A DNA stretch of 64,000 bases from Fodinibacter sp963763015. Its GTDB lineage: Bacteria; Actinomycetota; Actinomycetes; Actinomycetales; Dermatophilaceae. Shown here piece by piece: positions 8,375-16,802 of this stretch. Under the pieces are notes generated by a model. It was not told where the DNA came from. It worked only from the letters and a program-made list of their open reading frames with translations, and searched no databases. The DNA lies in contig CAVXML010000007.1 in assembly GCA_963763015.1 (NCBI GenBank), positions 496,001 through 560,000 on the forward strand, read 5' to 3'. Both the position numbers and the translations under genes were made by a program. Every line of letters starts with the position of its first letter. The first letter of the stretch is position 1.

Positions 8375-9418
8375 TCAGGCGAACGCGGGCTCCTCGCCCT
8401 CTGCTGGTGGCTGGACCTTGGGGCTGGCCGTCCACAGCAGCCAGCCCAGGGCGCCCAGCGGCACCTCCATGAGGTGCGTGAAGATCGAGAAGAGCACGAC
8501 GCCGGCGGTGGCTCCGGCGGGGTCGGCGCCCCAGGCGACGAGGACGGCCGACGTGGCCGTCTCCGTGACGCCGACTCCGCCCGGGGTCACACCGATCGTG
8601 GTCAGCAGCCGTCCGATGGCGAAGGCAGCGAACAGCAGGGTCAGCGGAAGGGTGACACCGGTGCCGCGCATGATGAGCACGAAGAGCACGAAGTAGGCGG
8701 CGAAGAAGCCGACCATGCCGAGCGACATCGACCACCACGCGTGCCCGACGACGCCGTTGATCCGGGCGCGCAGGTCGTGGACGAGCTCGGAGAGGCTCAT
8801 CGTCGAGCTCGGCCGCCGGCGCCTCACGAGCGGCCCAACCACCGCGTCGAGACCGCGGCCGATGGCCTGTGCGGCACGCTCGCTCGCCATGATCGCGATG
8901 AGAGCGCCGAGGATCGCCAGCCCGGTGACCATGCCCGCGACCGCCAGGTCGGTCAGCGCGTCGGGCAGCAGCACGTCCCCGATCCACAGCGTGGCGATGG
9001 CGAGGACCGGCAGCGCGATGCGAGCCAGGACGTTCCAGACCCCGGTGACGATGACCGACGTCGACGTCGCCCTCCGCGAGAACCCCCACGACCGGCAGAT
9101 GGCGTAGGTGGCCGCGAGGCCCACCGCGCCACCTCCCGGCAGCAGGTTGGAGACCGAGGAGCCGCAGAGGTTGACCACGAGCGCCTTGGCGTGGGTCAGC
9201 CCCGGGAGCGAGCCGGTGAACGTGAACGTGTAGCACCACAGGCCGAGGAGCATGAGCAGCTGGTAGCCGAGCGCGTGGCTGACGGGCACGGTCTGGATGA
9301 CGCCCCAGATGTCGGCCCACGTCGTCTTCGCGAAGTGCGGGAGCCCCCAGACGAGGAGGGCCGCGGCCAGGCCCAGCCCGATGACGGACTGGAGCACCCT
9401 CCTCACGCGCGGGCTCAC
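8375..9418 (-). CDS. Lysylphosphatidylglycerol synthase TM region / UPF0104 flippase-like membrane protein
   Basis: This 347-residue polytopic protein has about eight hydrophobic helices. Landmarks of the UPF0104/MprF-flippase-like family are seen: LWCYTFTFTGSLPGLTHAKA, SSVSNLLPGGGAVGLAATYA, GVTPGGVGVTETATSAVL. Stand-alone members are thought to move lipids or glycolipids across the membrane. The GTG at 9418 overlaps the stop of the PIG-L gene in a GTGA, indicating translational coupling. Together with the neighbouring deacetylase and the divergent glycosyltransferase it suggests synthesis and export of a glycolipid or sugar-linked lipid; that pathway is inferred. Confidence 0.82.
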   Translation of the reverse strand: MSPRVRRVLQSVIGLGLAAALLVWGLPHFAKTTWADIWGVIQTVPVSHALGYQLLMLLGLWCYTFTFTGSLPGLTHAKALVVNLCGSSVSNLLPGGGAVGLAATYAICRSWGFSRRATSTSVIVTGVWNVLARIALPVLAIATLWIGDVLLPDALTDLAVAGMVTGLAILGALIAIMASERAAQAIGRGLDAVVGPLVRRRRPSSTMSLSELVHDLRARINGVVGHAWWSMSLGMVGFFAAYFVLFVLIMRGTGVTLPLTLLFAAFAIGRLLTTIGVTPGGVGVTETATSAVLVAWGADPAGATAGVVLFSIFTHLMEVPLGALGWLLWTASPKVQPPAEGEEPAFA

Positions 9419-10263
9419 GAGGCTCCCTCGAAGACGTCGGTGCGCAGGGCAGCCCCTGCCGGGAGGGACGGGTCGCGGAACCACTCTCTCCCGAAGACGA
9501 GATCGTAGAGGGGCCGGGGGATCCGCAGGAAGGCCTCGAGGGTCCGGTCACCGGTCTGGCCGCCAGGTCCGACCGAGGCCGCGCCACCCCCGGTCGCCTG
9601 GGACGCGTGCGCCCGCATGGCGGCACGCTTCGCGGCCGCGTACCGCCGGACGTCGATCCGGTGGGTGATCTCGGCGCGTGCGGAGAAGGCGCGCTCGAAG
9701 GCAGTCGGGTCGAACTCCTCGGGGAACCGGTAGACCCGTCCCAGCCTCCGCACGGCCCGCACCAGCGTGTCCCTCGGTACGGTCGCCTCCAGCACACGTG
9801 GCGTGCTGGCCAGTCGCGCCGCCAGGGCGCCGACCTCGTGGACGCGCACGTGGTCACGGTGTCCGTACCCTCCGTTCGCGTCGTAGCTGAGCAGCAGGTC
9901 GGCGCGCTCGGTGGTGAGCAGCGCCGCCAGCCGTTCCGCGGCCTCCTCGCGCGGAGCCCGGCAGAAGCGCGGGGCACCGGGGGCGCTGGGTTCCGGCTCG
10001 GCGCCGCTCCCGCTGTCGGCGTACCCGAGCCACTCGACGCGGGACACGCCCAGGGCCGCGGCGGACCTCCGGGCCTCGGACAGCCTCGTCGCGCCGAGGG
10101 AGCCGTCGCGCCGAAGCTCGGAGGTCGCCAGCCCGGCGCCCCCGTCGGTCGCGAGCACGAGGACGACGCGGTGGCCCGCGGCCGCCGCGCGAGCCATGGT
10201 TCCCCCGGTGAGCAACGCCTCGTCGTCGGGGTGGGCGTGGAAGGCCACGATCGTGCGCGTCAT
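9415..10263 (-). CDS. PIG-L family N-acetylglucosaminyl deacetylase-like hydrolase
   Basis: The 282-residue protein carries the zinc-binding PIG-L motif AHPDDEALLTGG at residues 9-20 and the second metal/catalytic segment GGYGHRDHVRVHE. Family members (MshB, GlcNAc-PI deacetylase) remove acetyl groups from GlcNAc conjugates. The protein looks cytoplasmic. The start at 10263 (MTRTIVAFHAHPDDE) is the only one that gives the usual family N-terminus. It is co-transcribed with the flippase-like gene and sits 36 bases from the divergent GT4 gene. The substrate is unknown: a mycothiol role is possible but neither neighbour is a mycothiol enzyme. Confidence 0.88.
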   Translation of the reverse strand: MTRTIVAFHAHPDDEALLTGGTMARAAAAGHRVVLVLATDGGAGLATSELRRDGSLGATRLSEARRSAAALGVSRVEWLGYADSGSGAEPEPSAPGAPRFCRAPREEAAERLAALLTTERADLLLSYDANGGYGHRDHVRVHEVGALAARLASTPRVLEATVPRDTLVRAVRRLGRVYRFPEEFDPTAFERAFSARAEITHRIDVRRYAAAKRAAMRAHASQATGGGAASVGPGGQTGDRTLEAFLRIPRPLYDLVFGREWFRDPSLPAGAALRTDVFEGAS

Positions 10264-10299
10264 CGTCGCCCATCCTCGCGCATGGCATGCTCTCGGCCC

Positions 10300-11454
10300 G
10301 TGAAGGTCGCCATGGTCACCGACTGCTACCTGCCGCGCCTCGGTGGCATCGAGAGCCAGGTCCGCGACCTGTCCCGACACCTGCGGGCCGCCGGGCACGA
10401 GGTGGAGGTCTTCACCGCGACCGCCGCGGCGCACGGCCGGCGTGACGTCACCCCGGAGACCGGGTGCGACGGCATCCGGGTGCATCGGCACGCCCTCCCG
10501 CGGCCGATCAACCTCCCGGTGAACCCGTTCGCTCCGCCCGAGGTCCGACGCAGGCTGGCCGCCGGGGGCTTCGACGTCGTGCACGCGCACCTGGGGGTCG
10601 TCAGCCCCTTCTCCACGGACATCGTCCCGGTGGGCCTCGAGCTCGGGATGCCGGTCACGGCCACCTTTCACTGTGTCGTCGACCGCTCCGCGCCGGTCTT
10701 CCGGGCGCTGGGGCACCTCGGGCGCTGGGCCTCGCACGGCGTGGCGCTCAGTGCGGTGTCCGCGATGGCGGCGGGCCGGATCAGCGCCGTGGCCGGCGGG
10801 GTGCCGGTCGAGGTCGTGCCCAACGGGGTCGAGGCGTCGTGGTGGCGCATCGACGGGAATCCGCGGCACGGGACGCCACCGGCCACGGGGGAGCACGGCA
10901 TCCGACCGGTGCACGTCGTGTCTGCGATGCGCCTCGCCGTGCGCAAGCGTCCGCTCGCCACCCTGGCGGTCCTGCGGAGCGCCCGTGCCCTGCTGGACCC
11001 CGCGATCCGGCTGCGAGCCACCATTGTCGGGGAGGGCTCGCAGCGGCGCCTCATGGAGCGCTACCTGCGCAGTCGCGGCATGGACTGGGTGAGCCTGCCG
11101 GGCCGGGTCGGCCGCGAGCAGCTGCGCGACCTGCACCACTCCGCGGACGTCTACCTCACGACGGCCCGGCTCGAGGCCTTCGGCATCGCGGCGCTCGAGG
11201 CGCGGGCCGCCGGCGTGCCGGTTGTCGCCGTGCGGGGCACCGGGGCCGACGACTTCCTCACCGACGGGGTCGACGGACTGCTCGGTGACTCCGATGCCAT
11301 GCTCGCCGGGGCGCTCGCCCACCTGGCCGGTGACGGAGCGCTGCGCGAGTCGATGCGCTGTCACCTGCGTGCCACCGCTCCGCCGCAGGACTGGCCGGGC
11401 GTCGTTCGCGACACCGTCGCCGAGTACCACCGAGCCGGGGTGCCCGGACCGTGA
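10300..11454 (+). CDS. GT4 family glycosyltransferase
   Basis: The 384-residue protein has the GT-B fold of family GT4: an N-terminal VKVAMVTDCYLPRLGGIESQ, the acceptor-side HAHLGV segment, and the donor-side ATIVGEGSQRRLMERYLR and TARLEAFGIAALEARAAG with the EX7E-type motif. It probably transfers a sugar from a nucleotide donor to a lipid or mannoside at the inner face of the membrane, as PimB-like relatives do; the exact donor is not visible. The GTG at 10300 gives the standard family N-terminus; an in-frame ATG at 10282 is an alternative. Its stop overlaps the start of the Nudix gene (GTGA). Confidence 0.87.
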   Translation: MKVAMVTDCYLPRLGGIESQVRDLSRHLRAAGHEVEVFTATAAAHGRRDVTPETGCDGIRVHRHALPRPINLPVNPFAPPEVRRRLAAGGFDVVHAHLGVVSPFSTDIVPVGLELGMPVTATFHCVVDRSAPVFRALGHLGRWASHGVALSAVSAMAAGRISAVAGGVPVEVVPNGVEASWWRIDGNPRHGTPPATGEHGIRPVHVVSAMRLAVRKRPLATLAVLRSARALLDPAIRLRATIVGEGSQRRLMERYLRSRGMDWVSLPGRVGREQLRDLHHSADVYLTTARLEAFGIAALEARAAGVPVVAVRGTGADDFLTDGVDGLLGDSDAMLAGALAHLAGDGALRESMRCHLRATAPPQDWPGVVRDTVAEYHRAGVPGP

Positions 11455-12149
11455 TCACCGTGCGGGGAGAGGGCGAGGGGCGCCTCGTGGTCTCCTTCCC
11501 GCTGCAGCACGGTGAGGACCCGGTCGCCGGCCTCGCGGCCCGGGGCTGGTCCGGCACCGCCGTGGCGGTCGAGGGCGTCCTTGGTTCGCTCACCCTCCGG
11601 TACGCCGTGCGGCCGGCCGACGGGCCGGCGGCCGCCCCACCCGCCGTCCGCGCCCGCGGGCCGGGCCTGACCCGACGGCAACGCGAGGCGGTGGTCCCGC
11701 ACCAGCGCGTGGCGGCCTACGCGGTGGTGGTCGCCGAGGAGCGGCTGCTCCTGACCCGGCTCTCCGAGCGCACCGGGGCCCCAGGACGCTGGAACCTGCC
11801 GGGAGGTGGCCTGGACCCCGGCGAGTCGCCGGCGGCGGCCGTCGTGCGAGAGGTGGCCGAGGAGACGGGCCAGGTCGTCGACCTGGTGCGGCTCGTCGAC
11901 GTCATGAGCCAGCACTGGGTCGGCCCGTCGGTGCGGGGGGTCGAGGACTACCACGCGGTGCGGCTGCTCCACGTCGCCCGCTGCAGACGACCGACCCGCC
12001 CCGTCGTCCATGACGTGGGCGGGTCGACCTCCGACGCGCGCTGGGTCGCGCTCGACGAGCTGGATGCCGTGCCGGTCGTCGCGAGCGTGCCGGTCGCCCT
12101 GCGCGCGGTCGGGCTGGCGCAGGGCGACCACGGTGCCGCTCAGTCCTGA
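11451..12149 (+). CDS. Nudix hydrolase
   Basis: The 232-residue protein has a complete Nudix box at about residues 120-142, in the segment GGLDPGESPAAAVVREVAEE, which matches Gx5Ex7REUxEExGU. About 80 residues precede the Nudix domain and show no recognised motif. Nudix enzymes cleave nucleoside diphosphates linked to another group; the substrate cannot be read here. The GTG start overlaps the glycosyltransferase stop, so the two are coupled, which would suit hydrolysis of a nucleotide sugar (inference). Its last 10 bases overlap the convergent membrane-protein gene. Confidence 0.85.
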   Translation: MITVRGEGEGRLVVSFPLQHGEDPVAGLAARGWSGTAVAVEGVLGSLTLRYAVRPADGPAAAPPAVRARGPGLTRRQREAVVPHQRVAAYAVVVAEERLLLTRLSERTGAPGRWNLPGGGLDPGESPAAAVVREVAEETGQVVDLVRLVDVMSQHWVGPSVRGVEDYHAVRLLHVARCRRPTRPVVHDVGGSTSDARWVALDELDAVPVVASVPVALRAVGLAQGDHGAAQS

Positions 12150-12637
12150 GAACGGCTGGCCTGCAGGCCAATGGCGCCGACGAGCAGGACCACGATGCCC
12201 GCCGCCACGACGGTCCAGGGGCCGAGGTCGTCCCAGGGGACGGTGAGGTCGGTGACCTCACTGACCAGGGTCACGCCCGCGATGAGCAGACCCAGGAGCC
12301 CGAGGATGATCGCGAAGGGCGCGGGGCCGCGCAGGTAGGTGGGTTGCGCCGGGGCCGAGCCAGCCGTCCCAGCGGTCGTGGCCGCCGCACCCGCCCCGGC
12401 CGTCCCGGCCTGGGCGGCCGGACCGGGCGTCTGAGGAAGGGCGGTCGCCATCGCCGTGGGTGCCGCCACCTCCGGGCGCTGCGGCGCGGTGGCTGCGGAC
12501 CCGGGCGGCGGGGGGACCGCGGCGGATGCCTCGGTGACCGGCGTCTCGCGGGTCGGCAGCTCCTGGGTGCGGTGGTCGTCGACGAGGACCTCGTCGGGCG
12601 GCGACTCGTCGCGCGGGGTGTTCGGGGTGGATGTCAT
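12140..12637 (-). CDS. Small proline/alanine-rich membrane protein downstream of PspC gene
   Basis: The 165-residue protein has a low-complexity Pro/Ala/Thr-rich cytoplasmic part (residues 1-105) and two membrane helices near residues 110-130 and 140-158. The ATG at 12637 overlaps the TGA of the PspC gene (TGATG), with a GAGGAG ribosome site inside that gene, so the two are translationally coupled. I do not recognise a family beyond this architecture. The context suggests an accessory of the PspC envelope-stress module. Confidence 0.7.
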   Translation of the reverse strand: MTSTPNTPRDESPPDEVLVDDHRTQELPTRETPVTEASAAVPPPPGSAATAPQRPEVAAPTAMATALPQTPGPAAQAGTAGAGAAATTAGTAGSAPAQPTYLRGPAPFAIILGLLGLLIAGVTLVSEVTDLTVPWDDLGPWTVVAAGIVVLLVGAIGLQASRSQD

Positions 12638-14049
12638 CACAGCTCCTCGATGGTGATCTGGCCGATGCCGAGCTCTGCGTCGACGACGACCTGGACAGGC
12701 TGTTCGCCGATGATGGTTGACGTGCTGCGGTCGGTGCCGCCGACGTCGGTGCTGCCACCGATGCCGCCCCGGTGCGTGATGCCACCCAGGCCGACGCTGG
12801 AGTCGACCCTCGTGTCGAGGCCGTCGGGCACGAGGATCCTCAGCTCGCCGGCGCCCATCTCGACGGTGATCCTCTGGGGCATCGTCGGCTCGGTGGCCGA
12901 GTCGAGCTGGCGCAGGTCGAGGGTCGCGTCACCGGCGCCGAGCTCGTAGGCGGTCACCGTGGAGGATGCGGTCGGCATCCAGGTCCGGTCACCGACACCC
13001 CCGTCGATGTCAGTGGTGACGCGGGAGACCGCCGAGGAGCCGATGAGCAGGAAGGCCAGGACGACGGTCAGGAAGCCGCTGAATCCCGAGGCCCGACCGG
13101 TCAGGCCGAGAGCGAGGACCACGAGCGAGACACCGACGAGGCCGATGAGGAAGCCGAGCGTCGCCGAGGTGCCGGGGAAGCCCAAGGGGTCGTCCAGCGC
13201 CGCGCCGAGGCCCAGTCCGACGAGCGCGAGGCCGAGGGACACGAGGCCGACGAAGGCGCTGGGCCGGCGGCGACGGGGCTGCGGCGGCGGGGGCGGTGCG
13301 ATGGGGCGCGGCGGTGCCGGCGGCACCGGACGCCCGCCGTACGGGCCGGACGGCTGGGCGCCGTACGGGGTCTGGCCGTACGCCGTGGTCTGGCCGTAGG
13401 AACCGGCCTGGCCGTACTGGCCCTGGTGCGGCCCGGCGTACGGGCCGGCCGGAGGGGCGCCGTAGCTGCCAGTGGGGGCGGCCGCGGCGGCGGGAGAAGT
13501 GGTCGGGGTGGACATGGCGACGTCTCCTGACGACGGCGGGGGCGGTGGTGTGCCGGGGGGCACGGGGGTGTAGGAGGGTGGCAGCGCGCTGGGGGCCGCC
13601 GATCCGGGTGACCTGTCGCGGCTGATGACCAGCCACGCGACGACGGCGACCGGGATGAGCCACAGGGGCGCGAACCAGCCGTCGCCCCGGCCGATCGAGA
13701 AGAGGCCACCGATGACCAGGAGGGCCGCGAGCACGAGGAGGGCGATCGGGCCGGCGTCGCCCTGGCGGACGGCTCGCTCGGCGAGCACGTCGCCACGGCG
13801 GTCCGGGAGGAGGAGCCACAGCACGACGTAGAGGGTGATGCCGAGCCCACCGAGGAACGCGAGCACCACCGCGGCGGCCCGGATGAGCACCGGGTCGACG
13901 TTGAAGCGCTGGGCCAGGCCCGAGCACACGCCGCCGAACCACCGGTTGTCGGTGTCGCGGAAGTAGCCGCTGCCGCGGAGCCTGGCGAAGAGGTCGTCGA
14001 GGAACGACGTGCCGTGCTGCGGTGGGTTCTCTGTCGTGTTCTGCGTCAT
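12637..14049 (-). CDS. PspC domain-containing membrane protein with C-terminal LiaF-like domain
   Basis: The 470-residue protein starts with a PspC domain: DNRWFGGVCSGLAQRFNVDP at about residues 28-47, then VLWLLLPDRRGD. Two further hydrophobic segments follow, then a Gly/Tyr/Pro/Gln-rich linker (GPYAGPHQGQYGQAGSYGQ), three more helices, and a beta-rich C-terminal part (LGAGDATLDLRQL, MGAGELRILVPDGLDT) like the LiaF/DUF2154 beta-helix domain. PspC and LiaF-like proteins sense envelope stress and control partner kinases. It is divergent from a PspC-containing sensor kinase gene, which supports that role. The start at 14049 has GGAGG immediately upstream. Confidence 0.85.
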   Translation of the reverse strand: MTQNTTENPPQHGTSFLDDLFARLRGSGYFRDTDNRWFGGVCSGLAQRFNVDPVLIRAAAVVLAFLGGLGITLYVVLWLLLPDRRGDVLAERAVRQGDAGPIALLVLAALLVIGGLFSIGRGDGWFAPLWLIPVAVVAWLVISRDRSPGSAAPSALPPSYTPVPPGTPPPPPSSGDVAMSTPTTSPAAAAAPTGSYGAPPAGPYAGPHQGQYGQAGSYGQTTAYGQTPYGAQPSGPYGGRPVPPAPPRPIAPPPPPQPRRRRPSAFVGLVSLGLALVGLGLGAALDDPLGFPGTSATLGFLIGLVGVSLVVLALGLTGRASGFSGFLTVVLAFLLIGSSAVSRVTTDIDGGVGDRTWMPTASSTVTAYELGAGDATLDLRQLDSATEPTMPQRITVEMGAGELRILVPDGLDTRVDSSVGLGGITHRGGIGGSTDVGGTDRSTSTIIGEQPVQVVVDAELGIGQITIEEL

Positions 14050-14151
14050 GCCTCCAGAGTGCTCCGGCCGGCTGCGCGCCGCCATGAGGGTCGACCCTGA
14101 GCCCCCCCTGACCCGACCCCGGGACCGGCCCCCACCCGGTCCGGAGTGCGT

Positions 14152-14157
14152 CAGGAT
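14152..14157 (+). promoter_or_regulatory. -10-like element (CAGGAT) of the PspC sensor kinase gene
   Basis: CAGGAT ends six bases before the GTG at 14164, the spacing seen at other predicted leaderless genes here. It supports 14164 rather than the GTG at 14146. Confidence 0.35.
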
Positions 14158-14163
14158 GGGGGG

Positions 14164-15603
14164 GTGCCGACACCGTACGACCCCTCGGCCGCCCCGGCGC
14201 CCTCCCCGCCCGGCGGCGCACCGAGCGCGCCCGGTCCGCCGACCGGCACCGCCCTGACCGGACCCCCCATGACCACCGGGACCCCCATGACTGGCACCCC
14301 AGTGACTGGCACCCCCGTGACCGGCACCCCCGTGACCGGGACCCCCGTGAGCGGAACCGCCGCGGGCGGCATCCCCGCCGCCGTGCCGCCGGCGCCGGGT
14401 GGTCCGGCGCGCCCGCCGCTCGTTCGCTCCCGGGACCGCGGGTGGACGCCGGGCGTGTCCGCGGCCGTGGCGCGGCACCTCGGGGTGTCGGTCACCGTCG
14501 TGCGGTGGGTGTTCGTCGGCCTGGCCATCGCCGGCGGAGCGGGCATCGCCGCGTACGTGTTCCTCTGGGCGCTGACTCCCGAGGCGGACGACGGCCCGGA
14601 CGTCACGGCGGACCCGGTGACCGGGGCCCTCCCCGTCGAGCGGCGACAGTGGGCCACCGTCCTCGCGGCGGGTGCCGTGCTCGTCGTCGTCGGGGCCGTG
14701 CTCCTGACCCCGGTCCTCGGCGGCTCCCTCATCGGGTCGGTGCTCTTCCCGCTGTTCGCGATCGCGGTCGGCGCGATCGTCGCCTGGTCGAACCTCGACG
14801 ACGCCCAGCGCTCGCGGTGGCTCGGGTCCGGCCAGGGCCGGTTCGGCTGGATGAGGGTGGCCCTCGGCTCCGGCCTGAGCGTGGCCGGCATCCTCGTGCT
14901 CGTCACCCGAGGGGAGTCGGTGTCGGCGGTCTGGGACGCCCTGCTCGCCGCCGTCGCCGTGCTCGTCGGCACGTTCATCATCGCCGCCCCGTGGGCCCTG
15001 CGGCTGTTCGGCGACCTCCGCCGCGAGCAGGTGGCCGCCGCCCGGGCCACGGAGCGTGCCGACATCGCCGCGCACCTGCACGACTCGGTGCTCCAGACCC
15101 TGGCGCTCATCCAGCGTCAGTCCGGTGATGCCGCCGCGGTCACCCGCCTCGCCCGCAGCCAGGAGCGCGAGCTGCGCTCCTGGTTGTACGCCGGGCCACA
15201 GGGGTCCCAGTCCACCCTCGCCGCCGCGGTCACGGAGGTGGCACACGACGTCGAGGACGTCCACGGTGTGGCGATCGACCTCGTCGTCACCGGCGACCGG
15301 CCCTACGAGGCGCACGGGGCCGCCCTCGCCCAGGCGATGCGCGAGGCGCTGCTCAACGCGGTGCGCCACGGCGGGGCCCCCGTCACGGCCTACGTCGAGA
15401 TCGGCCCGGCGGGGGTGGAGGCGTTCGTGCGCGACCGCGGCGACGGCTTCGAGCTCGACGCCGTGCCCGCCGACCGGCTCGGGGTCCGGCAGTCCATCCT
15501 CGGTCGGATGGAGCGGCACGGGGGGAGCGCGCGGGTTCGGCGGCGCGAGGACGGGACCGAGGTGGAGCTCCGGCTGCCACCCGTCGAAGGAGAACCAGGA
15601 TGA
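14164..15603 (+). CDS. Sensor histidine kinase with N-terminal PspC domain
   Basis: This 479-residue kinase opens with a Pro/Thr-rich repeat region, then a PspC domain (RSRDRGWTPGVSAAVARHLG, TVVRWVFVGLAIAGG, LWALTPEADDG) and several membrane helices to about residue 285. The cytoplasmic part has a HisKA_3-type dimerisation box (DIAAHLHDSVLQTLALIQRQ, phospho-acceptor His) and a short HATPase domain (MREALLNAVRHGG, VRDRGDGFELD). It should phosphorylate the LuxR-type regulator that overlaps its stop by 4 bases. The divergent PspC/LiaF-like gene is the likely signal partner and target. The family is secure; envelope stress as the signal is inferred. Confidence 0.9.
   Translation: MPTPYDPSAAPAPSPPGGAPSAPGPPTGTALTGPPMTTGTPMTGTPVTGTPVTGTPVTGTPVSGTAAGGIPAAVPPAPGGPARPPLVRSRDRGWTPGVSAAVARHLGVSVTVVRWVFVGLAIAGGAGIAAYVFLWALTPEADDGPDVTADPVTGALPVERRQWATVLAAGAVLVVVGAVLLTPVLGGSLIGSVLFPLFAIAVGAIVAWSNLDDAQRSRWLGSGQGRFGWMRVALGSGLSVAGILVLVTRGESVSAVWDALLAAVAVLVGTFIIAAPWALRLFGDLRREQVAAARATERADIAAHLHDSVLQTLALIQRQSGDAAAVTRLARSQERELRSWLYAGPQGSQSTLAAAVTEVAHDVEDVHGVAIDLVVTGDRPYEAHGAALAQAMREALLNAVRHGGAPVTAYVEIGPAGVEAFVRDRGDGFELDAVPADRLGVRQSILGRMERHGGSARVRRREDGTEVELRLPPVEGEPG
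14269..14361 (+). repeat. 15-bp coding tandem repeat (Thr-Gly-Thr-Pro-Val/Met units)
   Basis: Five 15-base units, such as GTGACCGGCACCCCC, run from 14287 to 14361, preceded by an 18-base variant from 14269. They encode TGTPV/TGTPM repeats in the disordered N-terminus of the sensor kinase. The unit length keeps the reading frame, so copy number could vary without breaking the gene. Confidence 0.85.
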
Positions 15604-16325
15604 GCACCCAGCCCCCCACCGGCGGACCACCGCCCGGCACGCCCGTGCGGGTCGTGCTCGTCGACGACCACCGCATGTTCCGCACCGGCGTCCGCGCCGA
15701 GCTCACCGAGGCGATGGCCACGGGGGGTGCCCCGGCGTGCGAGTTCGTCGGCGAGGCGCCCGACGTCGACACGGCGATCGCCGTGATCCGGGAGCAGCGG
15801 CCCGACGTCGTCCTCCTCGACGTGCACCTGCCCGGCGGCTCGGGCCACGGCGGGGTCGACGTCATCCACGGCTGCTTCGGGGTCGACACCCCTGCCGGCG
15901 CGCCGGTGCGCTTCCTGGCCCTCTCGGTGTCGGACGCCGCCGAGGACGTCATCGCCGTCATCCGTGCCGGAGCCCGTGGGTACGTCACCAAGACCATCGG
16001 TGCGCGAGACCTCGTGACGGCGATCCGGCGAGTCGCCGACGGGGATGCCGTCTTCTCCCCCCGGCTGGCGGGCTTCGTCCTCGACGCGTTCGGTGCGGCC
16101 GCGGGGGAGATCGCCGAGGTCGACGAGGAGCTCGACCGGCTCTCCGCGCGCGAGCGGGAGGTCATGCGCCTCATCGCGCGTGGGTACCAGTACAAGGAGG
16201 TGGCCAAGGAGCTGTTCATCTCCGTCAAGACGGTGGAGACCCACGTCTCCTCGGTGCTCCGCAAGCTCCAGCTGTCGTCGCGGCACGAGCTCACCGCGTG
16301 GGCCATGGGTCGCCGCCTGCTGTGA
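15600..16325 (+). CDS. LuxR/NarL family response regulator
   Basis: The 241-residue protein has a receiver domain (VRVVLVDDHRMFRTGVRAEL, phospho-acceptor Asp in VVLLDVHLPGGSGHGGVD, LALSVSD, Lys in YVTKTI) and a C-terminal LuxR-type helix-turn-helix (RLSAREREVMRLIARGYQYK, LFISVKTVETHVSSVLRKL). The receiver is slightly long, with inserts around residues 35-45 and 85-95. The ATG overlaps the kinase stop (ATGA), so kinase and regulator form one translational unit. It probably controls the divergent PspC operon, as PspC-linked pairs do elsewhere (inference). Confidence 0.93.
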   Translation: MSTQPPTGGPPPGTPVRVVLVDDHRMFRTGVRAELTEAMATGGAPACEFVGEAPDVDTAIAVIREQRPDVVLLDVHLPGGSGHGGVDVIHGCFGVDTPAGAPVRFLALSVSDAAEDVIAVIRAGARGYVTKTIGARDLVTAIRRVADGDAVFSPRLAGFVLDAFGAAAGEIAEVDEELDRLSAREREVMRLIARGYQYKEVAKELFISVKTVETHVSSVLRKLQLSSRHELTAWAMGRRLL

Positions 16326-16375
16326 CCCTGCCAGCACGTCGACGGTGCGGTCCCGCGCCCGGGCCCGCCTGCCCC

Positions 16376-16381
16376 TAGGGT
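16376..16381 (+). promoter_or_regulatory. -10 element (TAGGGT) of a predicted leaderless transcript
   Basis: TAGGGT ends seven bases before the ATG at 16389. It argues for that ATG over the GTG at 16380, which would lie inside the promoter spacing. Confidence 0.45.
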
Positions 16382-16388
16382 GACCGCC

Positions 16389-16736
16389 ATGGAGATCCTG
16401 GAGCACCTGTTCGTCCTCGCCCACCTCCTCGGGATGGCCGCGGTCGTCGGCAGCGCGGTCTTCGTCGCGCGCGGCGTCGCGACCCCAGCGCTGGTCTGGG
16501 GCGCCCGCGCGCAGCTGCTGACCGGCCTGGCCCTCGTCGGGCTGAACGAGATGGCGGACGATGAGCTGAACAACACCAAGGTCGCGGTGAAGCTGGTCGT
16601 CTCCGTCGCGGTCGTCGCCTGCGCCGAGATCGCTGCCGCGAAGGAGCGCAGGGGGCAGGGCTCCCGTCCTCAGCTCGTCATGGCCGCCGGCGCGCTCGCC
16701 CTGCTCAACACGGCGATCGCCGTCCTCTGGCGCTGA
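16389..16736 (+). CDS. Small integral membrane protein
   Basis: This 115-residue protein has four predicted membrane helices (about residues 5-27, 33-50, 60-78 and 92-110). The sequence MEILEHLFVLAHLLGMAAVVG and the motif ALVGLNEMADDELNNTKVAVK resemble a family of small actinobacterial membrane proteins of unknown function. It follows the PspC response regulator by 63 bases but seems to have its own promoter. No function can be given. Confidence 0.75.
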   Translation: MEILEHLFVLAHLLGMAAVVGSAVFVARGVATPALVWGARAQLLTGLALVGLNEMADDELNNTKVAVKLVVSVAVVACAEIAAAKERRGQGSRPQLVMAAGALALLNTAIAVLWR

Positions 16737-16802
16737 TGCCGACGGTGCCGACCGCGCCGACGGGCTCGGGCGCCGGCATCCGCCGCGGTCGGACAGCCGT
16801 GC

